Below are positions 45,051 through 53,513 of a stretch of DNA of 64,000 nt, piece by piece (the stretch's first letter is position 1; every line of letters starts with the position of its first letter). This DNA is from Paracamarosporium sp. OC-R06-R3 (taxonomy: Eukaryota > Ascomycota > Dothideomycetes > Pleosporales > Didymosphaeriaceae), in NCBI GenBank assembly GCA_019828545.1, contig JACVRA010000192.1, forward strand, positions 434,001 to 498,000, written 5' to 3'. A program made the position numbers and the translations under genes. A model generated the notes under the pieces. It worked only from the letters and a program-made list of their open reading frames with translations, made no database searches and was not told the origin of the DNA.

Positions 45051-45521
45051 TTACTCCTTAGGCTTCGTGTCCGGGTCCTGTAGGATGCCCTCGGCTTCCA
45101 GCCGTCGGCGGGCTTCCTCAAGAGCCCATGTCTGAATGCTACAGAACGTCAGCCGTGCACACACAATTCGAGCACGTCATGCACAATGTTTCTTCCACCT
45201 TTACTACCCCCCGCAGCGAATGCAGACGCCCACATACCTAGTGTCCGGCTTGAACGCATACGCCACAATTGCCACGGCAAAACTGCCGTAAAAGCCCCAA
45301 TACCAAACATTCTCCCAGCCCTCCTTCTGGTACTTCTCCCCCGGCTTAACGCCAAACAGCCATCCGGAGGGGGGGTCGTAGCTCGGGCCGTGGCCGCTTT
45401 GCGCGTTCTTTGTCTGCGAGAATGGTCGGCGGAATGAGAGCGGGAACCTGAGGTTGGGCTGGCGTATCGCAACGGCGGTCGAGGAGCGCGCGGCGGCGCG
45501 GAGCGGGGCGAGCGAAGACAT
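45051..45521 (-). CDS. NADH:ubiquinone oxidoreductase (complex I) ESSS/NDUFB11-type subunit
   Basis: Two exons, complement(45238..45521, 45051..45138), with a 99-bp phase-2 intron (donor GTATGT, acceptor GTAG), give 123 aa. Residues 1-36 (Arg/Ser/Ala-rich, no acidic residues) look like a mitochondrial presequence. GHGPSYDPPSGWLFGVKPGE is the family-typical matrix segment. One membrane helix follows (VWYWGFYGSFAVAIVAYAF), then FKPDTSIQTWALEEARRRLE and a short C-terminus. ESSS is an accessory single-pass subunit of the membrane arm of complex I. The ATG at 45521 was chosen because the frame upstream has only non-ATG starts. Confidence 0.85.
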
Positions 45522-46104
45522 CGATCCCACGAGTATGGGTGTGGTGGAGGGTGAGTGGAGATGTGGGTTGTGGTGTGGTAGCTCTTGGACGTTGACCCGG
45601 GTGGTGACAAGAGGAGGCAGCGTGGACTTGGCGGCTGTGGCCCAAAGGGTTTAGCGCATGCGAGCCCGGGCGGAAGCTGCAGTGTACCACCATCGGAAGA
45701 TGTCACTTGCTCGACCACTGTTTGCAAATCAGATGGGAATGGCCCTAGTGGCCTTTGAAGAATGGTCTGATTCAAATGCTGGAGTATCTAAAACGCCGGA
45801 CCCCGCTATGCGCACCTATGCTCCTATACGAGATGCAGCGCGAGGCGCTCCTCTGATGCAGCAGCTACAAGCGTTGGCCGTGGGTATGAAGATGCTCCCA
45901 AAGCTTTCAACGTCAAGCTCTGGTACCTGAATGCGTATGTGTCGTTAGTCGTAAATGTACATGTCGTTGTGACCTCCGTTGCACGCGATGCTGCGAATAC
46001 TAACGTCGCGAATGTGCGCATGATGCCATGACATCGACCGCGTTGGGTCATCATACGCAATCGGCTACCGTTTCTCATGCAAATAGGTGGTAGGTTTGGA
46101 GTGC
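45522..46104. other. Intergenic region
   Basis: Promoter of the complex I subunit gene and 3' flank of CHM7, both on the minus strand. The 90-codon frame on the plus strand (45658-45930) has no recognisable domain. Confidence 0.45.
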
Positions 46105-47643
46105 CTACACAGCCACTGGAACACGCTCTTCTTCATCTCTCTCTTCTGGTGCAGAAACAGTAATCTGCGACAGTTGTCTGGACATTTCAATTGTCTCACC
46201 CTCCTCTTCTGTCCGCAACTTCTTGACCTCGGGAAGCTCGGCGAGGAGCTCAGCAGTCTTCGCTGCCTCTTCCTTCTCGTGTCTCTCCTTCTCGGCTTTC
46301 TCTAGCTCGGCAAACTCGTCATCGATCTCACTCTCGTCGACTGGCGTAGCGGATTCGTTGATAATATTAGTGATCTCCTCGGTCGTGGCTATTTCTTCGT
46401 TCACCAAGTCCACTACCTTCTGAGCACCCTCAGCACCACCGACCCTTTTGTTCAAGATAGCCATGGCTTCTGCACCAGCTTTCATAGCTTCCAGCATGCC
46501 GACATGGTCTGCGGCTTGCTGGATCTTCATATAAGATTCTTCTAGTTGGAGGCTCAAGTTCGTATGATACTCGAGTGATGATTCGGCCAGCTTCTTGGAA
46601 CGCAGACAAGCCTTTGCGCGGATTAGCTGCTTGAGCTGCACGGCTTCCTTTGCTGCTAAATCTGACTTTATGACATTTGCTTGTAGCAGCACAAGGCGCG
46701 CCTGCACCTTCTCGACTGCATCGTGGAGCTCCGCCATAGCTGCATCCTCTTGCGATATCGACGACGGTCGGGTCTCCGTATCCGCCTTGAACTTGATTGT
46801 ATTTCCATCTACGGACAGTACCTGTTTATCGCGGACCATGTGCAATAGCAGCATGTCGACATCGCGTGCGCTGAGCGGCACATCGGGATTCAAAGCCTTC
46901 CTGAAGCGCTTGCAAAAGGCAGGCTTTGAAAGTATGCGATCGGCGACAGAGGTATGCGACTGGTTTCGATACTGGTTCAAAATGGCTTCTGCGGCAGCTT
47001 CCATATTCGCAACGACCACGAAGGACCCGGCCGGTAGCTGGGTTGACGGTCCGATCAAAGAGTTCCTGCCAATCTCCCACGCCCCGGACAGCATGCCGGC
47101 AACGGAGACTCTCGGCAGTCTGAACCAGGGTTTCTGGTAAATCGAATGTGTCGACGTCAACCAGTCTTGCGCTGGTATGAAGGTCTCCTTCTTGACCGCA
47201 TCTTGTAACACGTCTCGCAAGCAGGTAGGCAACCCAAAGTCCTTATGTTGTAAGGCACGTGTGAGCTCGTTGCCAGTATCGATGATCAAGAGATTGCGTG
47301 TAGCACCAGAAGCAGGAACAACGCCTGCGCGCGCCGCATGCTCCAGAGCCTTCTTCCAAGCATTGAGATTCGCGAGGTAACCGTCAGGGTTGGTCTGTTG
47401 CTGTCCCCGGAAGTCGGAGTAGAGCGATGCAAGGCGGTTGCGGTTCTTGAAAGCTTCCTCGTGCGTAAGGATATAATGTACCAGCTCGTTCATGTCTGGG
47501 TCGTCTTGTGGCAGAGCTGCGGCGAGTCGATGAATCTGTCTCTTTGGTTTCTTGAGCCGCTTCGCGACATCGGTTGGAGAAGTCGGTCGTGCAGGGGTAT
47601 CCTGACTAGCGTGGATGACGTCCCAGGTGCGCTTGGTCCGCAT
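46105..47643 (-). CDS. CHM7: Chm7/CHMP7, ESCRT-III-related protein
   Basis: A single exon of 512 aa. The N-terminal half is predicted to form the two winged-helix domains typical of CHMP7: YILTHEEAFKNRNRLASLYS, RNSLIGPSTQLPAGSFVVVA, SARDVDMLLLHMVRDKQVLS. The C-terminal half is a Snf7-like helical region: AAMAELHDAVEKVQARLVLL, KQLIRAKACLRSKKLAESSL, YMKIQQAADHVGMLEAMKAG, then VDESEIDDEFAELEKAEKER. The protein ends in an acidic tail. Chm7 is recruited by inner nuclear membrane LEM proteins to faulty nuclear pores and nuclear envelope holes, and polymerises with ESCRT-III. The call rests on the overall Snf7 pattern and the extended N-terminal half; a plain Snf7-family member would be about 220 aa. 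Confidence 0.83.
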   Translation of the reverse strand: MRTKRTWDVIHASQDTPARPTSPTDVAKRLKKPKRQIHRLAAALPQDDPDMNELVHYILTHEEAFKNRNRLASLYSDFRGQQQTNPDGYLANLNAWKKALEHAARAGVVPASGATRNLLIIDTGNELTRALQHKDFGLPTCLRDVLQDAVKKETFIPAQDWLTSTHSIYQKPWFRLPRVSVAGMLSGAWEIGRNSLIGPSTQLPAGSFVVVANMEAAAEAILNQYRNQSHTSVADRILSKPAFCKRFRKALNPDVPLSARDVDMLLLHMVRDKQVLSVDGNTIKFKADTETRPSSISQEDAAMAELHDAVEKVQARLVLLQANVIKSDLAAKEAVQLKQLIRAKACLRSKKLAESSLEYHTNLSLQLEESYMKIQQAADHVGMLEAMKAGAEAMAILNKRVGGAEGAQKVVDLVNEEIATTEEITNIINESATPVDESEIDDEFAELEKAEKERHEKEEAAKTAELLAELPEVKKLRTEEEGETIEMSRQLSQITVSAPEERDEEERVPVAV

Positions 47644-48475
47644 TTCGCTGCTCTGTACAGAGATCTCAGCAAGACCGCGCCGGGTTAGATAAGAAGCTTG
47701 TTACGGGGGAACTATCTACCAGCCATATCTTAGTTTACAGGTTGGTCCGTGTGGGGCCGTAAAGAGCTCTTTAGTGGGCATAGGCGCATCCGAACGCCTC
47801 GCGGTGGGATCAACCTTGCCTGCGACCACGATTTCTGCTGCGAGTCGCTAGACGTACCTTACTCGTGTTAGTCATCCGAAACGGGTCTTCCAATCAATCT
47901 GGAGTTCATCCGGTATCGTGTAGATTTGGCTGATTGCATTGAATTAGTACACGGTGAAGGCATGTGTAGAATCATACGTCATCCTTGTTTAGGTGGAAGT
48001 TCACGGTTTCACATGCTTAGAACACTTACGAGAGTGTCTTGAATGGGGACCGATCTGGCACGGCCAACGCGAGTAGGCCAAACTGGGCACTATATCTTTT
48101 CTCCTTTGAGAAAGCAGGTTAGACGGGAAGTATGAGATGTTTCTGTGAATACAGAGTACTTGGTCACGCGCCGATCTCACAAAGCTACTTTAGCTGTACA
48201 GAAACGTGAGAGATGCGTTTTAAATAGCTACTCATAGCGAAGACTATCGTCCGAACCCTATGAGCTGGTGCCTTGTAGGTCCTCACGCGATATTGAAGGG
48301 CATATAAACCCTTGACTGGCAAAGTGGGCATGAGTTGGTAGGTAGCCTGCATAATTCATCACACGCGACAGATGCACCTGTGTGCCCTTGAAGTCGAAAA
48401 GAACATTGAAGCCTCGAACTTCATAAGTGGTATCATTTTTACCTAAACACCGCCCGATGCATGTGGAAACAATGT
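47644..48475. other. Intergenic region
   Basis: Promoter of CHM7 (minus strand) and 3' flank of GPN2. No RNA gene, repeat or coding frame is recognised. Confidence 0.5.
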
Positions 48476-49760
48476 CTACCTCTTCACCACGTTCACTCCA
48501 CCATCCTTCTTACCGTCCATAAACTTCCGCATCTCCTCAAGATCGTCTTCCATGTCGTCGTTGTCGTCATCACCTCCAGCTGTCGCTTTGGGATTGAATG
48601 TCCCTCCAGGGGCTGTCGTAAGTTCCACTGGCGGAGCGTCATGTGGTGGATCCTTCATTTCCTTGCTTTCTTCTGCCCAAGCACGTCGCTCCTCCTCGTC
48701 CAGCTCATCGCGTCGATCCAGCCACCTTTCCTGCACGTCACGTGCATCCATCGTGACACCCTCTGATCGCATTGCCATTTGCCATACTGTATCGTTCGCA
48801 CCTTCCACTCCTCCAAATGCGTAGCCTCCTGCTCGGTCGATAGCGCGCAGCAGGGTCATCATACTCTTCTTGTCCTCCACAGCAAGAGTTTCGAAGCCGA
48901 CTAGCGCAAAATCTTCAACCAGTTCGACAATGGCCTTGTTAAGCGCCGAGAACTTTGATGTGGGTTCCTCCTCGTCATCAACGTCGGTGTTCAGCCTGCC
49001 GTCTTTTGAGGCTGAGCTTGGCCCTGGAATGCCAGATGTCTGTTCTCTGTTCAAGTGCGGAAGCAAGTAATTCAGATCTTGTACCTCCGTGTAGAAGTCG
49101 AGATTAAAAGGCAGGTCTCCATAATCTCGCAGGTTATCGATCTTCGTGAGCACGTTGAGGTGCGGCAAGTCCATCTGCAGCATACTTCTCAAGGCGAGCA
49201 GTAGCGAGGAGACGTATAGCGAGGGTCGCGAGAGTACGATTGAGTCGGTCAGGTGAACGACGACGAGCTGTTGAGTGTCAGCAGACGTCGCCGAGTGAGA
49301 GAGGTGAAGAATACTCGGTACCCAAGTTTTTGGAGGCGGAAGAAGATGTTCCGCAGCGAGGAATGATGCGTAAAGAGCTCGACTTGACCGGGACAGTCGA
49401 AGAGTATGTAATCATCTACGCAGGCTCAGCCTCAGCTTCCTCTTGTTTCGGGCGCATAGATGTTGGCGGACCTCCGAGTTCCTTCAAGCCTTTTTCCAGC
49501 CAGTCGAAGTTGTGTTCGAGCTCCTCCAGCGCATATAGAATGCCCCCGTTCGGCCCTAGCGTTTCCTGGTCCATGATCTCATCTATGGTGACCAGGTCCC
49601 TTACGTCCAAATCCGGCTGGTAGGAGGTGTGGTCGTTGGCGGGATCGAGGTTGACGACGGAAACCTTGCGTTCGATGGCGGTCATGAACTGCTCCATGCC
49701 ATCGCAGTACGTCGACTTGCCAGAGCCCGGCGGCCCAATAACGAGTTGTGCGAACGGCAT
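48476..49760 (-). CDS. GPN2: GPN-loop GTPase 2
   Basis: Three exons, complement(49472..49760, 49315..49415, 48476..49267), give 393 aa. The 56-bp first intron (GTCCGC donor) bypasses a stop and joins GLKELG to DDYILFDCPGQVELFTHHSS; the second (47 bp) joins QKLGYR to LVVVHLTDSI. The P-loop is GPPGSGKST (residues 9-17), the family-defining GPN loop is Gly69-Pro70-Asn71 in TLGPNGG, the G3 motif is DCPGQ, and the G4 motif is TKID in HLNVLTKIDNL. The C-terminus is acidic and ends MDGKKDGGVNVVKR. GPN2 acts with Npa3/GPN1 and GPN3 in assembly and nuclear import of RNA polymerase II and III. Its start is 230 bp from the divergent BUB3. Confidence 0.95.
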
Positions 49761-49990
49761 CCTGGATGCTGTGTGCCGTCGGCGGTGAGAGACTACCTTC
49801 GAGTGTGCAGGCGCGGGGCGCATGGTCAAGGGAGGGGTAGCTCGAAGCTCGAACCTTCCGCGCCGGAAAAAGGAAGGCCCGACAGTGTTTACTGCGGGAG
49901 GCTCCTGCTTCGAGTTGCGACCACTTCCTCTCACTTCCAGCGCAAACATGTCCAGTAAGTACCGTCTACGCCTCTGCTTGCACATAGCTG
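49761..49990. promoter_or_regulatory. Bidirectional promoter of GPN2 and BUB3
   Basis: Two essential housekeeping genes start 230 bp apart in opposite directions, so their promoters must overlap. An upstream ATG at 49948 belongs to the BUB3 leader and is out of frame with BUB3. Confidence 0.6.
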
Positions 49991-51028
49991 ATGTCGTCGA
50001 AAGGCCAATTCGAGCTTGCTCAAAATCCCACCGATCCAATATCCGCTGTCAAGTTTGCGCCGAATTCATCCTCACGCCTGCTTGTGTCCTCGTGGGACCG
50101 AAATGTCTATCTCTACGACACCCTCGCCGAACCGGGCGGCAAGCTGATGCAGAAATTCGAGCACGCTGCTCCGGTGCTAGATGTGTGCTTCGGACGCGAC
50201 GACAATGAGGCCTTCAGCGCCGGCATGGATTGGGAAGTGCGCAGGATTGACCTCGACAGCGGCGCGCAAACAGTGCTTTCGACACATTCAGCCGGCGTGC
50301 GCAACGTCTTCTATTCGGCTCCCCACAACCTCTTGGTGTCTTCCTCATGGGACTCCACCCTTCACCTCCATGATTTGTCGCAACCCGGCGAGTTCTCCAC
50401 GGTGGCTCTCCCCGCGAAAGCTTTCTCCCTCTCTGCCTCGCCTACAAAGCTCGTCGTGGCCATGGCGAATCGTTCGGTCAATATCTATGAGCTGGACAAG
50501 CTGGCACAGGCAGCGCAGGTGGGCGGCGATGCGGACGTAAAGACATGGCAACAGCGGGAGAGCAGCATGAAGTACATGACGCGCGCGGTATCGTGCATGC
50601 CGAATGACGCAGGCTACGCGAGCTCAAGCATCGAAGGAAGGGTGGCGGTTGAATGGTTCGACCCCAGCGAGGAATCACAGTCGCGGAAATACGCATTCAA
50701 GTGCCACCGACAGACGGTCGAGGGACAGGATATAGTATACCCGGTCAATGCGCTAGCCTTTCATCCCATACACGGCACATTCGCCTCCGGTGGAGGAGAC
50801 GGCGTGGTTGCATTGTGGGACGCTGTGCACAAGAGGAGGATCAGACAGTACCAACGGTTCCCGGCAAGTGTGCAGACCATCGATTTCAGCAGCGACGGGA
50901 AGTACGTAGCCGTTGGCGTCAGTCCAGGGTTCGAGGATGGTTCGGACGATGTTCCCGACGGCGCCATCAAGGTGTTCATTCGCGAGTTGAGTGATACGGA
51001 AGCGAAAGGCAAGGCATCGAAGAAGTAG
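49991..51028 (+). CDS. BUB3: Bub3, WD40 spindle-checkpoint and mRNA-export protein
   Basis: A single exon of 345 aa starting MSSKGQFELAQNPTDPISAV. A seven-bladed WD40 propeller is visible: SSRLLVSSWDRNVYLYDT, VLDVCFGRDDNEAFSAGMDW, VRNVFYSAPHNLLVSSSWDS, VVAMANRSVNIYELDKL, then the Bub3/Rae1-like insertion with ESSMKYMTRAVSCMPN and YASSSIEGRVAVEWFDPSEE. The FKCHRQTVEGQDIVYPVNAL segment typical of Bub3/Rae1 is next, and HGTFASGGGDGVVALWDAVH closes the ring. Bub3 binds Mad3/BubR1 and Bub1 at kinetochores; Rae1 is the closest relative, but the VEWFD and TVEGQDIVYPVN pattern favours Bub3. The start is the second ATG of the transcript region; the first (49948) opens an overlapping out-of-frame ORF. 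Confidence 0.92.
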   Translation: MSSKGQFELAQNPTDPISAVKFAPNSSSRLLVSSWDRNVYLYDTLAEPGGKLMQKFEHAAPVLDVCFGRDDNEAFSAGMDWEVRRIDLDSGAQTVLSTHSAGVRNVFYSAPHNLLVSSSWDSTLHLHDLSQPGEFSTVALPAKAFSLSASPTKLVVAMANRSVNIYELDKLAQAAQVGGDADVKTWQQRESSMKYMTRAVSCMPNDAGYASSSIEGRVAVEWFDPSEESQSRKYAFKCHRQTVEGQDIVYPVNALAFHPIHGTFASGGGDGVVALWDAVHKRRIRQYQRFPASVQTIDFSSDGKYVAVGVSPGFEDGSDDVPDGAIKVFIRELSDTEAKGKASKK

Positions 51029-51790
51029 ACTTTTTGAAAGGCTATCGTTGATTAGGCGTTGGGCGTTATGAGGAAGCGGATGCATGCATGCATGGGATCT
51101 TATCTACATCATACCCTATACAGAAATAATGCCGTTGACGCGGTGATTATAATGCAGGGTAACGCTTTCAATCCTCGTTTGAATATCCCACGTTTGAATA
51201 CTAGACCTTCAAAAGGCCCCTTTGTTCTCCTTACCACTTGCGGAAATTCAATGGTGACATGTTGCAACGTGCAAGGGCCGTGCATCGCACCATCAGCGGA
51301 ATGCATCTCGCATAAGCATAACTCCTGGCTTTTGACATACAGAACAGTTTGCTAATGAATTATGAAAGACCCTGTCACTTAACCATTGGCTCGGTGCCCG
51401 TCTTAATTGCCGCGCGGCACGTCGCATTCGAAGTATATATTTCCCGTCGTTCCTGAACCTATGCTTCTTGGAGGGTCTTTTCTCTTCGATTTCCCGGGCT
51501 CTGCTTTCCTATACGCGTCCTCGACATCTACAAGAGTGGCTTAACTAACGGATCTATATAGGCCGTTTATTGTGTTTGGGAAGATTTCTTCGGTCGTTGG
51601 CCATCTCTATGACATCGCAAGTCTCTTTGGGCGACCGATACGCCATCTCGTGCAGGTGTTTGCCTTCGTCTCAAGGAAATTCGACAGTGACCGTTTGTAA
51701 TCACATCAAGACCGTTCCTTGGCGATCCTTGCTTATCCCAGCTCTCAGCACAAGCCTACAACACCTATTTACCATCACATCAGCTACGGA
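51029..51790. other. Intergenic region
   Basis: 3' flank of BUB3. A GCATGCATGCATG run lies at about 51080-51095. No confident gene before the small frame at 51791. Confidence 0.45.
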
Positions 51791-52081
51791 ATGTGTCGTC
51801 GGCAAATTTACACATGTGCGACTTGCTCGAGAGACGGTCCTTATGACTGGGTGCAGCCCTTCTGTGCCTCATACACGACCGCACTGAGCGAAGCCGATAA
51901 CAAAGGTGTAAGTGGAAATAGGGCCAGAGAGGACGTCCTACACTATCGAGTCTGCAACGTTAGTGATATTCCTCAGCGTCTACCTCAACCTGGTCCGGAC
52001 GGAGCTCGTGCTCAATGTAGCTACTGTTTCACGGCAGATCAGAACAAGGAGAACGAACGGCCGCAGCAAATGCCTAGGTAG
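51791..52081 (+). CDS. Possible small Cys-containing protein
   Basis: The frame starts MCRRQIYTCATCSRDGPYDW and gives 96 aa with eight Cys, including CATC near the start and CSYC near the end, and ends ENERPQQMPR. Short proteins with an N-terminal CxxC and further Cys pairs are common and poorly annotated in Pleosporales genomes (recalled, not searched). It has no signal peptide. A GTAAGT inside the frame at about 51909 could be a donor, so the 3' half may differ. Coding status is uncertain. Confidence 0.4.
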   Translation: MCRRQIYTCATCSRDGPYDWVQPFCASYTTALSEADNKGVSGNRAREDVLHYRVCNVSDIPQRLPQPGPDGARAQCSYCFTADQNKENERPQQMPR

Positions 52082-52454
52082 AAGAAGCCTGTGTTTTCAA
52101 GGGCAACGGTCAGTGACAGGGAACAATTTGTGGGATGAGATAATGATAGTATTCGTATCTATAAGGATTCAATATGTTCATATTCTATCCGTGATTGAAC
52201 CGTTGATTGATTGGGCGTTATGATGTACACTAGAATCCTTCGTGTCTGGAATTAAGTTTACTTGGTGTTTCACGAACGAAACTGATTGCTGCGCGTCTTT
52301 TCGCATAACTCTGACATAGTTTGCTATGTGGTTTGGATGCAAAGAAAGTATTGGGTGGTAGGTACAGCCTGCTGCATGTGGTGCATATGCTGTGCTACGG
52401 GTTCCAACCGGGTTTAGCTGGGAAGCGGTAGTTGTCCGAATAACACCCACCTGG
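52082..52454. other. Intergenic region
   Basis: Nothing recognised between the small frame and the end of the SET-domain pseudogene. Confidence 0.45.
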
Positions 52455-53310
52455 TCAAAAATATTTCTGCTCATGATCAATCGTGATCTCCTCTCCATTT
52501 GCAATGGGCTTGGTGGTAATGATCATCAGCACCCGTCTAGTCATATCTACGCGACCAAGCATGAGGGCAGCGTTTGAATTGTAGGAATGGTTTAAGAAGC
52601 GGAACACCGAACCCTTGCTGACAGCATCGATCCAGCATTGTGATTGGCGGCCGGTCAATTTCCCTTTCGAGGTAAACATCCCCACTCCCATGTGAATGTT
52701 TGCAACGTACTGTCTCTTCGCCAGATTTAGTCTTGTCAATAGGGACAAGCTCACCAGTGTATTCGCCGAGGACCTCATCATCATTAAAGTCAGCCCGTGC
52801 AAAAATACCGTAACCCTTGCCGGGGGTGAGTAAGATGCGGGTGTTCTCGACCTAGAACAGCTGCATATCCGCTGACCACTTCTGGTAGTCGCAGTCGTAA
52901 GCCACCCTGTCGTGTTCACAGACACCACAGGGTTCTTCCTTGACAGGAATCCCAACGTCTTCAACACTAATCATTGGCAAATTGCCGCTATGATAGTACG
53001 AAAGTTTTTGGACTCCCTCCCAACCAGAAGCGTTAAACGTATTCTTTTTCAGCAAGGTAGGGATCAGGTTGTCACTGCCAACGACTTGACGAACCACTTC
53101 TACGGGAACGCTATTTGAGTCTTGATAATCAAAGCCGACATGTGGGTGGCCAGAGTTTATCTATAAATGTCGTAATACTTTCCGAGTTGCGGAGATGGAC
53201 TGACTAGGGGCCCTGGGTTTCAAGCGAACGGTATCAGTTTGAAGAGACTTTCTTGTGGGTTGTGTTTGAGGTTACCGTCATCAAGGTTTGGAGGGAATAA
53301 AGTGTTTTCA
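52455..53310 (-). pseudogene. Decayed SET-domain protein gene
   Basis: Conceptual translation on the minus strand shows a continuous SET-type protein broken into frames. From 5' to 3': TLFPPNLDDGNLKHN, an in-frame TGA near 53225, GPLVSPSPQLGKYYDI, a frame change near 53160, and INSGHPHVGFDYQD. Then comes a pre-SET-like Cys stretch (EEPCGVCEHDRVAYDCDYQ), an in-frame TAG at 52852-52854, and RILLTPGKGYGIFAR with EVLGEYTGELVPID. A one-base frame change near 52721 precedes the SET core QCWIDAVSKGSVFRFLNHSY and the ending ANGEEITIDHEQKYF. No standard intron rescues these breaks without deleting conserved SET residues. The last half would otherwise look like a lysine methyltransferase domain, with Tyr replacing Cys in the usual NHSC. 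The gene is therefore called a pseudogene; the parent copy is not in this window. Confidence 0.75.
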
Positions 53311-53513
53311 GAATCACATAGAGCTAAGCTAACCGTGTGTAGATACTTGAAAACTCATAATGATCCAACGATGTATTGATTTCGGCACTTGTCCGCGGTC
53401 GCATAATAGAGGCAAACAACAATGTTGTTTCTTGTCAGGGTCACGAAGACGAAATGATTTATAAAAGACACCAAGCAGAGGAATATACTACTATCAGCTG
53501 CAGCACGGATGGC

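Noticed and set aside
49822..50208. Open frame at the BUB3 start read as a gene
   Set aside because: It overlaps BUB3 in another frame and is basic random sequence. Kept only as an upstream-ATG observation.
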